DNA of 32,443 nucleotides from Lentisphaerales bacterium (GCA_022446985.1 JAKVBD010000059.1:1-32443), one strand, 5' to 3'. Counted from the stretch's first letter, positions 1-8,167 are shown. Numbers and translations are program-made. Notes: generated by a model not told the origin, from the letters alone.

Positions 1-21
1 TAAGATTCATAACAATATGAA

Positions 22-55
22 GAGGCAGGGATCGGTAAAACTGATACCCTGCCTC
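22..55 (-). terminator. Stem-loop downstream of the sulfatase gene, possible terminator
   Basis: A perfect 9-bp stem (22-30 GAGGCAGGG with 47-55 CCCTGCCTC) encloses a 16-nt loop, 18 bases beyond the sulfatase stop codon. The base of the stem is G/C-rich. The following sequence on the minus strand is only mildly T-rich and has no clean U-tract, so this may be a weak terminator or a 3'-end-stabilising hairpin. Confidence 0.5.
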
Positions 56-72
56 AAATGAAAAAGTAAAAT

Positions 73-1416
73 TTACTTAAATTCAGTAATGACTTTACGA
101 GTTTTTACCGGGTACCAATCATTCATCTCTTTCACCAACTCAGCGACTTTTTCAGGATTGTCTTTAGCTAAGTTATTCTTTTCCGCTGGGTCTTGCGAAA
201 GATCAAACAATTGTGGACGTTTTTCTGTTCTCGGGTGAGTTGTTTTATATCTTGATACTGTTCCGTCATAGGTCAGAAGCAGTTTCCAATTGCCTTTGAT
301 ACACCAGCGATATAGAAGTGTTTTCTCCGGATCATTTATATCTAGAATGTCGTGTGCAAAACCCTCTCCAAATATAGTGTCTCGGTCAATTTTAGAGCTA
401 CTCTTCATTTTATCATTTAAATTAAGTCCAGGTAGGTTTTTCGGCATTTTTGCTCCTGCAGCCGCTACAATGGTAGGGAATATGTCGATGCTGCTACAGA
501 GTTCTATTCTGTCTGCAGGTTTATACTTAGCAGGCCATGAAAAGAATATAGGAGTTCTAGTGCCTCCTTCATATGGAGTTTGTTTAGAGCGGGCATCATA
601 CTTATTTTTTTTCTCAGGGTCCTGGATCCAGCCATTATCACAAACGTATACGATCAATGTATTCTCGCGAATATTTCTTTTCTCCAACATATTAACGACA
701 TCACCACAAGTTTCGTCAAACCATTCACACATGGCATAGTATTTAGCCACAGGTTCCGGAAGCTTTAGATCTAGAAATTTTTGAAGATAACGCTTTGGTG
801 GAGTGTGTGGAGTATGCGGCATGAATGGTGCATACCAGAGGAAAAAGGGCTTGTCTTTTGACATGGCCATGTCAACAAAATCTTCGATTTCATTTATGCC
901 TTCACGACCTATTTTAAGTCCGTCATCTCCATGACGACCACCTTTCTGTGGAAAGCCGCGAGTCATGCCATGGGTGAAGCCTCCGCGTTTGAAGTTTCCT
1001 TCCCACCATTTACCGCTTTGGTGACTCAAGTAACCTTGTTCGCCAAGAAGCTCTGGAAGTGTATCAAACTTATCTATTTTAGAAATAAGTTCCTCACGAA
1101 GTTCAGGAGTGTTGCGTTTGCCATCTTTGTCAAGTGGATCATTTCCTGTTACTCCATGCACGCTTACGTAGTGCCCTGTGGCCAGAGTCATGAGAGATGG
1201 ACGGCAAAGTGCTGTTGGAACATAAGCTCTTCTAAATAAAACAGCTTCTGAAGCCAGCTTGTCTAAGTGAGGAGTCTTGATGTGCTCATGGCCCATAAAA
1301 CCGTAGTCTGTCCAGGCCTGGTCGTCTGAAAGGATCATGACGATATTCGGCTTTTTAGTATCTGAGGCAACACAGCTGCAGCAGATAAGTAGTAGTAGAA
1401 ATGGTAAAAGTTTCAT
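73..1416 (-). CDS. Secreted arylsulfatase-like sulfatase (alkaline phosphatase superfamily)
   Basis: A 447-residue sulfatase expected to hydrolyse sulfate esters, probably of sulfated polysaccharides, outside the cytoplasm. The N-terminus (MKLLPFLLLLICCSC...) is a hydrophobic export signal; Cys15 could be a lipobox cysteine but the fit is imperfect. The metal-binding start NIVMILSDDQ is at residues 24-33, and the catalytic segment LCRPSLMTLATG places the formylglycine candidate at Cys71. A DNGW motif and a following TPYEGGTRTP segment fit the family. The signature reads C-R-P-S-L, where the textbook motif is C-x-P-S-R, so formylglycine maturation may be non-standard or the protein belongs to a variant subfamily. 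A good SD (AAGGAG) precedes ATG 1416. It is transcribed alone; the next gene upstream is about 85 bp away. Substrate cannot be told from the sequence. Confidence 0.93.
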   Translation of the reverse strand: MKLLPFLLLLICCSCVASDTKKPNIVMILSDDQAWTDYGFMGHEHIKTPHLDKLASEAVLFRRAYVPTALCRPSLMTLATGHYVSVHGVTGNDPLDKDGKRNTPELREELISKIDKFDTLPELLGEQGYLSHQSGKWWEGNFKRGGFTHGMTRGFPQKGGRHGDDGLKIGREGINEIEDFVDMAMSKDKPFFLWYAPFMPHTPHTPPKRYLQKFLDLKLPEPVAKYYAMCEWFDETCGDVVNMLEKRNIRENTLIVYVCDNGWIQDPEKKNKYDARSKQTPYEGGTRTPIFFSWPAKYKPADRIELCSSIDIFPTIVAAAGAKMPKNLPGLNLNDKMKSSSKIDRDTIFGEGFAHDILDINDPEKTLLYRWCIKGNWKLLLTYDGTVSRYKTTHPRTEKRPQLFDLSQDPAEKNNLAKDNPEKVAELVKEMNDWYPVKTRKVITEFK

Positions 1417-1502
1417 TCTGTCTCCTTAATTGTTTTCCTGTATTTGCCACAAGAGCAAAGGGTCTAAACAGAATTTTAAGAAAATTTAAATAAATTTTCT
1501 AA

Positions 1503-2348
1503 CTACAGACTTTTGAGTAACTCTTTGGAAGGGCAGTAAAAGTAGGAACTTGTCACTGCAGTAGAGAAATCCATGATGCGGTCGTAGCTACCATTGCTTC
1601 CGGCCATACTTTCAAGAAGAATTTCATAGCGCTTTTGTTCACATGAGAAGGACAGGAAGAATAAGCCGTGTTCCTGAAGGTTGCCAAACGGAGCACTGCG
1701 TCGAAATATTTTAGTTCCAGGAATATCATTTTTGGCAACATGTGAGTTTTCCGGCATGTCATCGCCTTCAAATTCTATGGAGTCTGGTTTAGTTCTACCG
1801 ATAACTTTCTCCTGTTCAACTTCTGGCATGATAGAGAACAAATCGAGTTTGTGGTTCCATTGCTGAGTTAGAACTATGGATCCTCCTGCTGCCGGGCCTT
1901 CAGGAATGATGGCGGCGGCGAGGGCTTTTTCTCCTTGTGGATTTGCGGAGCCGTCTACGAAGCCGGTGAGGTCCCGGGAATCGTGATAAACATAGCCGTC
2001 TTTTTCCAGTTTGAGGGATGAGCTGGATGGCATGAGCTTGTCCAGTTCTCTGGCGCGGTCAAAGACATCGGCGATGGTTTTGCCATGAATCCAGATGAAT
2101 ACGTCTCTTTGAGTCGAAGGGAAGGACTTAAGTTTATTAATTGGTTCAAATTCGTGGAACTCTTCCGGAAGATTCTCAGGGAAGAGTTTTTGACTTAGTG
2201 CCGGGCCAAAAGCTATAAGGGCATGACTGTTATCATTTGAGGATAAAACGTTTTCACTTAGAGAGGAAAGGTCACCTTCGCGCATGGAGTACTCGAGGTA
2301 TTTGAAGTGCTGAAAGTCTGTATTGAATATTGCGTCTTGATAATTCAT
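1503..2348 (-). CDS. DyP-type haem peroxidase
   Basis: A 281-residue dye-decolourising peroxidase, which uses haem and H2O2 to oxidise organic substrates. Family motifs are present in order: GFVDG (residues 129-133, catalytic Asp132), the IGRTK segment (about 183-187), SHV with probable proximal haem ligand His203, and RRSAPFG with probable distal Arg217. No signal peptide is visible, so it is cytoplasmic unless encapsulated. The frame is open to 2420, but that would overlap the upstream SDR gene. ATG 2348 has an AAAGGG ribosome site and leaves a 28-bp gap, so I chose it. It lies just downstream of the SDR gene and is probably co-transcribed with it. No encapsulin gene is visible nearby. Confidence 0.92.
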   Translation of the reverse strand: MNYQDAIFNTDFQHFKYLEYSMREGDLSSLSENVLSSNDNSHALIAFGPALSQKLFPENLPEEFHEFEPINKLKSFPSTQRDVFIWIHGKTIADVFDRARELDKLMPSSSSLKLEKDGYVYHDSRDLTGFVDGSANPQGEKALAAAIIPEGPAAGGSIVLTQQWNHKLDLFSIMPEVEQEKVIGRTKPDSIEFEGDDMPENSHVAKNDIPGTKIFRRSAPFGNLQEHGLFFLSFSCEQKRYEILLESMAGSNGSYDRIMDFSTAVTSSYFYCPSKELLKSL

Positions 2349-2376
2349 GGATTTTTGCCCTTTGATATGATTGATT

Positions 2377-3042
2377 TTACCAAGGTAGCTTTTGGCCGTT
2401 GGCGTGAATGAATGAACCACTTTGTTGCAGTGTTAGTTCTTCAATTCTGTTAAAGAGGTTATTGGCGGATTCTTCAGGTGTTACATCGCCACTAAAGTTT
2501 GTCATTCTGGTTTTGACAAAGCCTGGGTGTAACAGCCCCACTGAAATACCGTCATGAAATAAATCATTGGCCAGACTTTTTCCTGCCATATTAACGGCAG
2601 CTTTTGACATCCTGTAGCCGTAGTAAGCACCAGAGCTGTTATCTTCAATGGATCCCATACGACTGGTGACGATGACAACTTTGGAACCATGATTCAGTGA
2701 GTTTAGTAAGCTATGAGTGACTCTAAGAGGGGCCATAGAATTAACTTCAAATTGGCGAAGAATGTCTTCAAAGTCCATTTGTTCAAGGGTTTCGCAGTGC
2801 AGCAGGCCGGCACAGTTGATGAGGATGTCTACTTGTCGCTTGTTAAACAATTGCTTTAGTGTCTGGCAGTCTTGTCCTTTAGTCACATCGATATTTGGAA
2901 TTGTTTCTATATTCAAGGCTTCAAGTTCTGGCGTGAGTACTCTACAGCTGGTGACGACGGTATCGCCATTTGCTTTGAATTTTTTACATAGCTCCAGACC
3001 TATTCCTCTGGAACCTCCTGTTATAAACACTGTGCGGCTCAA
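2377..3042 (-). CDS. Short-chain dehydrogenase/reductase (classical SDR)
   Basis: A 221-residue NAD(P)-dependent oxidoreductase with a Rossmann fold. The cofactor motif TGGSRGIG is at residues 8-15, the structural NCAG at 76-79, a catalytic Ser in the VTSRMGSI strand (about Ser127) and the catalytic Tyr143-x3-Lys147 in YGYRMSK. The short length without an elaborate substrate loop resembles CsgA/C-factor-like SDRs; the substrate is unknown. The start is TTG at 3042, chosen because AGGAG sits 7 bases upstream and the TGGSRGIG motif then begins at the usual distance from the N-terminus. The peroxidase gene follows after 28 bp, suggesting a redox-stress or small-molecule detoxification unit (inference). 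Confidence 0.92.
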   Translation of the reverse strand: MSRTVFITGGSRGIGLELCKKFKANGDTVVTSCRVLTPELEALNIETIPNIDVTKGQDCQTLKQLFNKRQVDILINCAGLLHCETLEQMDFEDILRQFEVNSMAPLRVTHSLLNSLNHGSKVVIVTSRMGSIEDNSSGAYYGYRMSKAAVNMAGKSLANDLFHDGISVGLLHPGFVKTRMTNFSGDVTPEESANNLFNRIEELTLQQSGSFIHANGQKLPW

Positions 3043-3113
3043 GTTGGGCTCCTGAAAGTTTTATTGAAACTACATTAATTTCAGCGAATATGTAGAGCCT
3101 ATTTTATTAAATT

Positions 3114-4190
3114 TTATTTAAAATACCAGACTATACCCGAAATGACTGCGATAACAGTAAGCACGGCTAAAGTGATTTTTATTACACTGTAAGGACGCTC
3201 TCCTTGAACCTCTCCAGTCCTGGCATTTATGACTATGCGATAGACTTTTTCTTTAAAGCGGTATGAGGTAACCCATACTGGCAGAAGTATGTGTTTGTAG
3301 GAAACATCTTGCCAACTGGAGTATTTGTTGTGAATTCTTTGTTCGTCTCCACCAATATGTTGTTTGATGGTATCGCGAATGACTGGATCAACTTGCTTTT
3401 TGGCAAGTTGAAAGCCGCTCTTAAGACCTACGGAATAACGCTCTGATTGAAAGCCACTAAGGTATTCATCTGAGTATGATACAAGGTTTTTTAGATCCCA
3501 TGGTTCAAGAAGTTCGGTATATTTGCGTGGTAAGGAGTCATTGGCAACAACAAGAATATCATCGAATTTATTATAAACTCTGCCGGTACAAGGGTACCAG
3601 CGAGTTTTGCGTTTCCGGCGAGTGCGGCTTTTGCCCTCACTGTCGGTATAGTGCTCTGTGACGTAGTAGTGCTCACCACGCGAGCCCATATAGTTGGTTG
3701 AAGTGTCTGAGTCGTAGGTCCAATGAGCTAGATAAATACCTTGTAGTTTTTCGCTGGTTCTGGCGTATTCAGCAAGTTTATTTGGTGCAAACCAAAGACC
3801 GGAAACCCAACTTTTAAACCTCTCTTTACCTTGTTTCCGGTCGATGTGAAAAGGTAAAAGAGCTTGTGGTTTTAAGATTGTTTCACAATGAGGCTCAGTT
3901 ACAAACGGGGTTGCGCAATAAGCGCATTCACCAGCTTGTGTATCTGACGAGATCGCAAATTCTGCCCCGCAAGCATCGCACTTAACTTCATTTACTTCAA
4001 CTGTGCTGCCTTGAGGAGGATTATTCTCAAGTTCAGCAAGAGTTAGTTCAAAGTCTTGTTCTTCAACAGGGGCATCGCTGACTTCGATCTCATTTTTTGT
4101 GTCACAATAAGGGCAGGTGAGTGACATCTGTCCAGGGGTAAATATAAGGCTCGCCCCACAAGAGTTACATGGAAATTGTTTGTCGCTCAT
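3114..4190 (-). CDS. Double zinc-ribbon protein with C-terminal membrane anchor (YdjG-like)
   Basis: A 358-residue protein with two N-terminal zinc ribbons: Cys8/Cys11/Cys26/Cys29 and Cys71/Cys74/Cys89/Cys92. A long soluble region follows (residues 100-330), rich in aromatic and basic residues and including a KSRTRRKRKTRW patch. One C-terminal transmembrane helix (about residues 335-357) suggests anchoring with the bulk in the cytoplasm. Automatic pipelines often label such proteins TFIIB-type zinc ribbon or primosomal-N'-like, but there is no helicase motif here. The gene begins 9 bp after the SPFH gene and lacks a clear SD of its own, so translation is probably coupled. In Bacillus subtilis an SPFH protein (YdjI) works with a zinc-ribbon protein (YdjG) at the membrane; the same pairing supports a membrane-stress role by analogy. 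Confidence 0.8.
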   Translation of the reverse strand: MSDKQFPCNSCGASLIFTPGQMSLTCPYCDTKNEIEVSDAPVEEQDFELTLAELENNPPQGSTVEVNEVKCDACGAEFAISSDTQAGECAYCATPFVTEPHCETILKPQALLPFHIDRKQGKERFKSWVSGLWFAPNKLAEYARTSEKLQGIYLAHWTYDSDTSTNYMGSRGEHYYVTEHYTDSEGKSRTRRKRKTRWYPCTGRVYNKFDDILVVANDSLPRKYTELLEPWDLKNLVSYSDEYLSGFQSERYSVGLKSGFQLAKKQVDPVIRDTIKQHIGGDEQRIHNKYSSWQDVSYKHILLPVWVTSYRFKEKVYRIVINARTGEVQGERPYSVIKITLAVLTVIAVISGIVWYFK

Positions 4191-4199
4191 TGGCTGAGC

Positions 4200-5339
4200 T
4201 TATGCTGGAGGGGGAGGTGGTGGCATTGTCCCCTCAGTCGTTGGGAGTGGAGGCGGGCCAAAGAGATTGCCTAATTCAGGGACTTGTCCTGCCGGAAGCC
4301 AGTTGGCCATACCCTGTTTCCAGACCATGGAGTCACAAGTTACTTGTCCACCAGAGATGTGTTGCTTTAGAGTATTCATGTCGTAAGGACCATAGCTTTG
4401 GCCATTGACAGAAACGTGAAAAGCAACATTCGCAGTTGGTGCTGGTGGAGGAGGAGGTGCGGCCGCTTGTCCGACACCGGACATGGCTTGGCCCATGGTG
4501 TTAGCCATGGCAAAGCCCATTCCCATTCCCATGCCACCACTCATGGCGCCTCCAGCATCACCAGGATTATTTGCGGCATCTTCGAGGGCATTTGCCGATT
4601 GGAATTGGGTGTATTGTTGCATGTTGCCAAGGACTCCCATGCTGGAACGCTTATCGAGAGCTTTTTCAACTTCTGGGGGTAAGGCGATGTTTTCAATGAG
4701 GAATTTGCTTATATCTATGCCGTACTCTTCAAACTCTGGAGCGATTTGTAGACGAATTTTATCACTGATTTCGTCGTATTGAGATGCAAGGTCAAGAGCC
4801 GGTATTTTAGATTCGCCCAACTTGTCGGTAAACCTGGCTACGATGATATTGCGCAATTGGTTAACTAACTCGTCAGAAGTGAATTCGCCATCGGTGCCGA
4901 CTATTTCTTTGACAAAGATGCCGGCATCTTTAACTTTTATAGCGTAGGTACCAAAAGCTCTTAAACGAATAGGCCCGAAATCGGCATCGCGCAGCATGAT
5001 GGGGTTTTTAGTGCCCCATTTATGATCGATCAATTGGCGCGTATTTACATAGATGATTTCTGCTTTAAATGGACTTTCAAAGCCATGTTTCCAGCCAAGT
5101 AAGGTAGAGAGGATGGGCATGTTCGCAGTTTCGAGAGTGTACATGCCCGGTTGGAAGACGTCGGCAAGCTGACCTTCGTGGATAAAAACAGCAACCTGAC
5201 CTTCGCGAACTGTGAGCTTAGCGCCATTTTTGATTTCGTTTCCATAGCGCTCAAAACGGTAGGCGAGTATGTCGCGGCTATCATCCAGCCATTCAATAAT
5301 ATCAACGAATTCGCCTTTGAGCTTATCCCATAATCCCAT
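4200..5339 (-). CDS. SPFH-domain protein with C-terminal GYF_2 domain (YdjI-like)
   Basis: A 379-residue protein. Residues about 1-240 form an SPFH/prohibitin-like domain of the YdjI/virion-core type (MGLWDKLKGEFVDIIEW start, VREGQVAVFIHEGQLADVFQPGMYTL core). Next comes a low-complexity Gly/Met/Ala segment (GGAMSGGMGMGMGFAMAN, about 264-281) and a PPPPPAP linker. A GYF_2-like domain (VNGQSYGPYDMNTLKQHISG...W) occupies about residues 308-355, and the tail is proline-rich (PPPPPPA). There is no transmembrane helix, so it probably oligomerises as a scaffold recruited to membrane by the zinc-ribbon partner encoded next. AAGGAG precedes ATG 5339. It is first in its operon, with a recognisable promoter upstream. 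Family assignment is firm; the cellular role is by analogy with Bacillus YdjGHI. Confidence 0.88.
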   Translation of the reverse strand: MGLWDKLKGEFVDIIEWLDDSRDILAYRFERYGNEIKNGAKLTVREGQVAVFIHEGQLADVFQPGMYTLETANMPILSTLLGWKHGFESPFKAEIIYVNTRQLIDHKWGTKNPIMLRDADFGPIRLRAFGTYAIKVKDAGIFVKEIVGTDGEFTSDELVNQLRNIIVARFTDKLGESKIPALDLASQYDEISDKIRLQIAPEFEEYGIDISKFLIENIALPPEVEKALDKRSSMGVLGNMQQYTQFQSANALEDAANNPGDAGGAMSGGMGMGMGFAMANTMGQAMSGVGQAAAPPPPPAPTANVAFHVSVNGQSYGPYDMNTLKQHISGGQVTCDSMVWKQGMANWLPAGQVPELGNLFGPPPLPTTEGTMPPPPPPA

Positions 5340-5375
5340 AACTTTACTCCTTCAAATGTTAAAGACTTATACAGA

Positions 5376-5416
5376 ACTATAGGGCGTGAGATGGACTTGC
5401 GTCAATTATAATTGAC
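5376..5416 (-). promoter_or_regulatory. Promoter of the SPFH/zinc-ribbon operon with overlapping palindromic operator
   Basis: On the minus strand TTGACG (plus 5400-5405) and TATAGT (plus 5376-5381) match sigma-70 -35 and -10 boxes at 18-bp spacing. The -35 box overlaps the perfect 16-bp palindrome GTCAATTATAATTGAC at 5401-5416, a natural operator position for a dimeric regulator. The regulator is not identified. Confidence 0.6.
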
Positions 5417-5431
5417 TTTTGATTCTGTAAT

Positions 5432-6433
5432 TTAAAGTCTTCTTTGAGAGATGACTTCATTAACTCCAGTTAAGACTTCATCCCAGTTTTGGTACCTGGT
5501 GTCATAAGTCTTTTCCATCATATAAGCAATGAGCTGCGATGTCAATTGGCTGACTTCTGGGTTTACCTCACAAGCAAGAGGTGCAGGTTCTGTAAGAATC
5601 TTGTCTACTAATGTGTCGACATCTTCCGCAAAGAATGGATAATCTCCGGTTAGTAGGTAGAAGCAGGTTACGCCCATTGAGTATATATCTGAGCGGCAGT
5701 CAAGACCCGTGTTTTGAGTAATGTTGACAGGGTCCATGAATAATGGTGAGCCGAGTGCTTGTTTGTCAGCATTGTGAAATTTTTGTTTGGCCATCCCCCA
5801 GTCAATAATGGTCAGCTTTCTTGCATCATCCATCATGAGGTTCCCGGGTTTTAAATCGCGGTGACGTATACCAAATTTTTGCCAGGCGTATGCAAGGGAG
5901 TCTGCTGTTTGACGCAGTATAGAAAGAACTGTGTCTTCTGGAAAAAAGTCATTGCGGTCCATGATTTTATCGAGGCATTCGCCTTCGACATATTGCATAG
6001 CAAGGTAGTAGACACCGTAGTACTCTCCACTATTCAGCTGACCAACGATGTTATCATGGCGGAAAAAGCTTAAGAGGTCACATTCTTGTTTGAAGAGTTT
6101 GACGCCATCTTCAGAAGCGAGTTGGCTATTGAGAAGCTTTAGAGCTACCTTTTGTTTGCTTTCAACATTGTGAGCCATATAAACTTCGCCCATGGAACCG
6201 TGACTGATCCAGCCGTCGATCATGTATTCTGCAATGATTTGACCAACTCCAAAAGAAGGGTCTGGATAAGTGATTTCTTCTTTACAGCCAGGGCAGGCTT
6301 TCAGAACACCATAGTCAGTTTCATTTGCTCTTAACTTACGACCACAGAGTTTACAAAAAAATGGCAACCAGTTTTGAACTTCTCCCGGTTTTACAGCTTT
6401 TGTTATAGAGAAATTTTTTTTGCGAATTTTCAC
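5432..6433 (-). CDS. Ser/Thr protein kinase with N-terminal zinc ribbon
   Basis: A 333-residue Hanks-type kinase. A zinc ribbon (Cys27/Cys30/Cys47/Cys50) precedes the catalytic domain. Kinase motifs: glycine loop SHGSMGEVY (76-84), VALK with Lys98, HRDLKPGN (190-197, catalytic Asp192), DWG instead of DFG (210-212) and an APE-region equivalent GSPLFMDP. DWG is a known variant and all catalytic residues are present, so activity is expected. Unlike PknB-type receptor kinases there is no transmembrane helix or sensor domain after the kinase; it looks cytoplasmic. GTG start at 6433, 23 bp after the upstream gene, with no strong SD, suggesting coupling within the TerB-hypothetical-kinase operon. 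Substrates are unknown. Confidence 0.93.
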   Translation of the reverse strand: MKIRKKNFSITKAVKPGEVQNWLPFFCKLCGRKLRANETDYGVLKACPGCKEEITYPDPSFGVGQIIAEYMIDGWISHGSMGEVYMAHNVESKQKVALKLLNSQLASEDGVKLFKQECDLLSFFRHDNIVGQLNSGEYYGVYYLAMQYVEGECLDKIMDRNDFFPEDTVLSILRQTADSLAYAWQKFGIRHRDLKPGNLMMDDARKLTIIDWGMAKQKFHNADKQALGSPLFMDPVNITQNTGLDCRSDIYSMGVTCFYLLTGDYPFFAEDVDTLVDKILTEPAPLACEVNPEVSQLTSQLIAYMMEKTYDTRYQNWDEVLTGVNEVISQRRL

Positions 6434-6456
6434 TTAATAGGCACCATTCATGTGTC

Positions 6457-6756
6457 TCATTTCTGAGAGGAAATCCGACTTAATCTAAAATCGTCAAGTT
6501 GTTGTTTTTTTTGTACAAGAGCTTCAATTGCGAGTTCTTGGGTAGAATAGACTTCCAAGCTCCAGAATTCGCCTCTTAGATCATCTGAAATTCGCCATTG
6601 TCCCGAGGTTTCTGGATAAATAAAGCCAATCAGGATACTACGCCACTTTACACTCAGGCAATTTTTGCCCTTCACATTTTTTTCATTTACATCAAGCTCA
6701 TTCATAGTGAAAGAAATATGACCCATGTTGTAATTTACACAAGTTAGCATTGTCAA
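6457..6756 (-). CDS. Small hypothetical protein
   Basis: A 99-residue ORF between the TerB-like and kinase genes (20 bp and 23 bp gaps), in the same direction, so probably part of their operon. The conserved-looking part is the C-terminal two-thirds (VKWRSILIGFIYPETSGQWRI..., then a charged helix ending in KKQQLDDFRL). No family is recognised; there is no signal peptide or metal motif. The start is uncertain: ATG 6756, 6726 and 6705 are all possible and none has a good SD. Confidence 0.6.
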   Translation of the reverse strand: MTMLTCVNYNMGHISFTMNELDVNEKNVKGKNCLSVKWRSILIGFIYPETSGQWRISDDLRGEFWSLEVYSTQELAIEALVQKKQQLDDFRLSRISSQK

Positions 6757-6776
6757 AAGTGTCGAAGTTATCGAAT

Positions 6777-7676
6777 TTAATCAGCATCGGGAAAGACAGT
6801 TAACTTGGCTTCGACAAATTTTGACTTTGGTACTTTCAGGTGGATCGATATTCCGCGAATAGTTTCGATTTCATCGTGACAGGTGCCATCAGATGAAGCT
6901 GCTGCCCTAAAAAGCAGCAGGAGGAAATCACAACGTTCTTCATACTCTGTGACTTCAAAGTAACTTCGGCATATGTGGGCAAAGTCAAGACCGCGGGCGG
7001 TTCGATTTAAGGCCGCTTCAACAAGAATAAGAGCCTCTTCTTCTGAAAGTTTACCAATTTCCTGTAAGCAGCTGGCCATTTCGGTAATTTCTTTTAGTGT
7101 CGGTTTGCCGTCTTGATGAATGACCTTTGCAAGCAAGCCTGCTTTCAGACAGAGTTTACGCAGAGTAAAGTCATCTACAGTAAAATGATCGTGTTTTTCA
7201 TCGTGATGAACCTGGTAGTAAACGGTATTTCTGACCCAGTCGTGAAAGAGCTGTTCGCGTTTTGGGACATCCTGGCTTTTAAATGGGATATTTCTTTTTA
7301 AAAAGCTTCCCAGCATAGAAACAGGATTTGTTCTCTTACCGGCTAGAGCTTGTTCAACTTTGGCGATGAACTCTTCTTCCTCAGGAGTTGGGCAGCCATC
7401 GACTTCTATAAGAGCGATGAGTGTATTGTGGACCAGTAATTTATCTGAAGCAGATTTAATGGCAGTCATAACTTCAGCTAGAAGTTGGTTAGCTTCTACT
7501 TCTGTTATAGGTGAATCCATGTAAAGCTCAAGAAGCTGCCAGTCTTCTCCGGAAATACCGGGGAGGTTGAAGATGAGGTCTTTGAGTATATTGATTTCAT
7601 CGACTTTGACATCGCCATCTGCCCAGGCTGCGGCAACGAGTAGTTTTGCTAATTTAAATTCTAAACTGTTTTGCAT
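6777..7676 (-). CDS. TerB-like (tellurite-resistance/DjlA N-terminal fold) protein
   Basis: A 299-residue helical protein with TerB-like segments at both ends. Residues about 5-110 contain LAKLLVAAAWADGDVKVDEI, the acidic loop typical of the fold, with a second acidic turn IEVDGCPTPEEEEFI; residues about 250-290 contain LLFRAAASSDGTCHDEIETI. The middle region has a further helical DGKPTLKEI motif, so it may carry three degenerate copies. TerB domains are found in stress-response and phage-defence contexts, and the Asp-rich loops may bind a divalent metal. AGGGA precedes ATG 7676. It leads a probable operon with a small hypothetical protein and a zinc-ribbon kinase. The specific role is not predictable. 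Confidence 0.78.
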   Translation of the reverse strand: MQNSLEFKLAKLLVAAAWADGDVKVDEINILKDLIFNLPGISGEDWQLLELYMDSPITEVEANQLLAEVMTAIKSASDKLLVHNTLIALIEVDGCPTPEEEEFIAKVEQALAGKRTNPVSMLGSFLKRNIPFKSQDVPKREQLFHDWVRNTVYYQVHHDEKHDHFTVDDFTLRKLCLKAGLLAKVIHQDGKPTLKEITEMASCLQEIGKLSEEEALILVEAALNRTARGLDFAHICRSYFEVTEYEERCDFLLLLFRAAASSDGTCHDEIETIRGISIHLKVPKSKFVEAKLTVFPDAD

Positions 7677-7996
7677 GCGAGTCCCTGAATTTTTTGTAAT
7701 ATGCCAGCTTAGTACTGAGAAATCAAACTTGGTTGATCAAGAAGAAAACAACTTTTGAGAAGCTGTGTTCGTAAAGTAAGCATGAGAATTTTTAGGGATA
7801 TCAGTCAGGAAACTGATAGGGCTGTGCATTTTTTGTACACTTTTGAGACGGATATTGTACAAAAATGATCAAGGTGATCCACTGCTGGTGAGTTTGATAT
7901 TTTTTAATTTGTTGAAGTATAGATGTTTGTGTATATCCTGGTTGGGCGTTGACTGTAACATGCTAGAAAGGTTAAAGCAAGACAAAGAATTTGGAA
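7677..7996. other. 320-bp divergent intergenic region with three inverted repeats
   Basis: No gene seen. It separates the minus-strand TerB operon from the plus-strand small-protein gene. Three perfect inverted repeats follow each other: TATCAGT/ACTGATA (7799-7805, 7812-7818), TTTTTGTACA/TGTACAAAAA (7830-7839, 7856-7865) and GATCA/TGATC (7867-7871, 7875-7879). They may be operators or RNA hairpins. No strong promoter hexamer pair stands out; TTGACT near 7950 is a possible -35 for the small gene, with a poor -10. Confidence 0.6.
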
Positions 7997-8002
7997 ATGA
8001 AA

Positions 8003-8149
8003 ATGCAAGATGATAAGAAAAAACCACTTATAAGTCTGGATGATTTAACGCCTAGAGAAAAAGTAAAAGGCGGTTCAGATAGCGGTAAAAGAGTTTTTGG
8101 CTCTTTTGATGACTTGAACAAGAAAGATAAGCCAAAGGATTCATTTTAA
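8003..8149 (+). CDS. Small conserved-looking hypothetical protein (48 aa)
   Basis: A 48-residue highly charged ORF: MQDDKKKPLISLDDLTP at the N-terminus, then REKVKGGSDSGKRVFGSFDD, ending KDKPKDSF. Two similar motifs stand out (ISLDDL and GSFDDL) on either side of a KGG turn. The start could be ATG 7997, but the only SD-like GGA (7993-7995) lies 1 base from that ATG and 7 bases from ATG 8003, so 8003 is preferred. An excellent intrinsic terminator 19 bp after the stop supports a real monocistronic transcript. No signal peptide, helix or known family; probably soluble and disordered. It could be a small regulator or a peptide precursor, but nothing here decides that. Confidence 0.65.
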   Translation: MQDDKKKPLISLDDLTPREKVKGGSDSGKRVFGSFDDLNKKDKPKDSF

Positions 8150-8167
8150 CTATTCGTATGAGCAGGC

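Noticed and set aside
2349..2420. Longer DyP peroxidase starting at 2420.
   Set aside because: It would overlap the SDR gene by 44 bases and adds unconserved residues; ATG 2348 has its own ribosome site.
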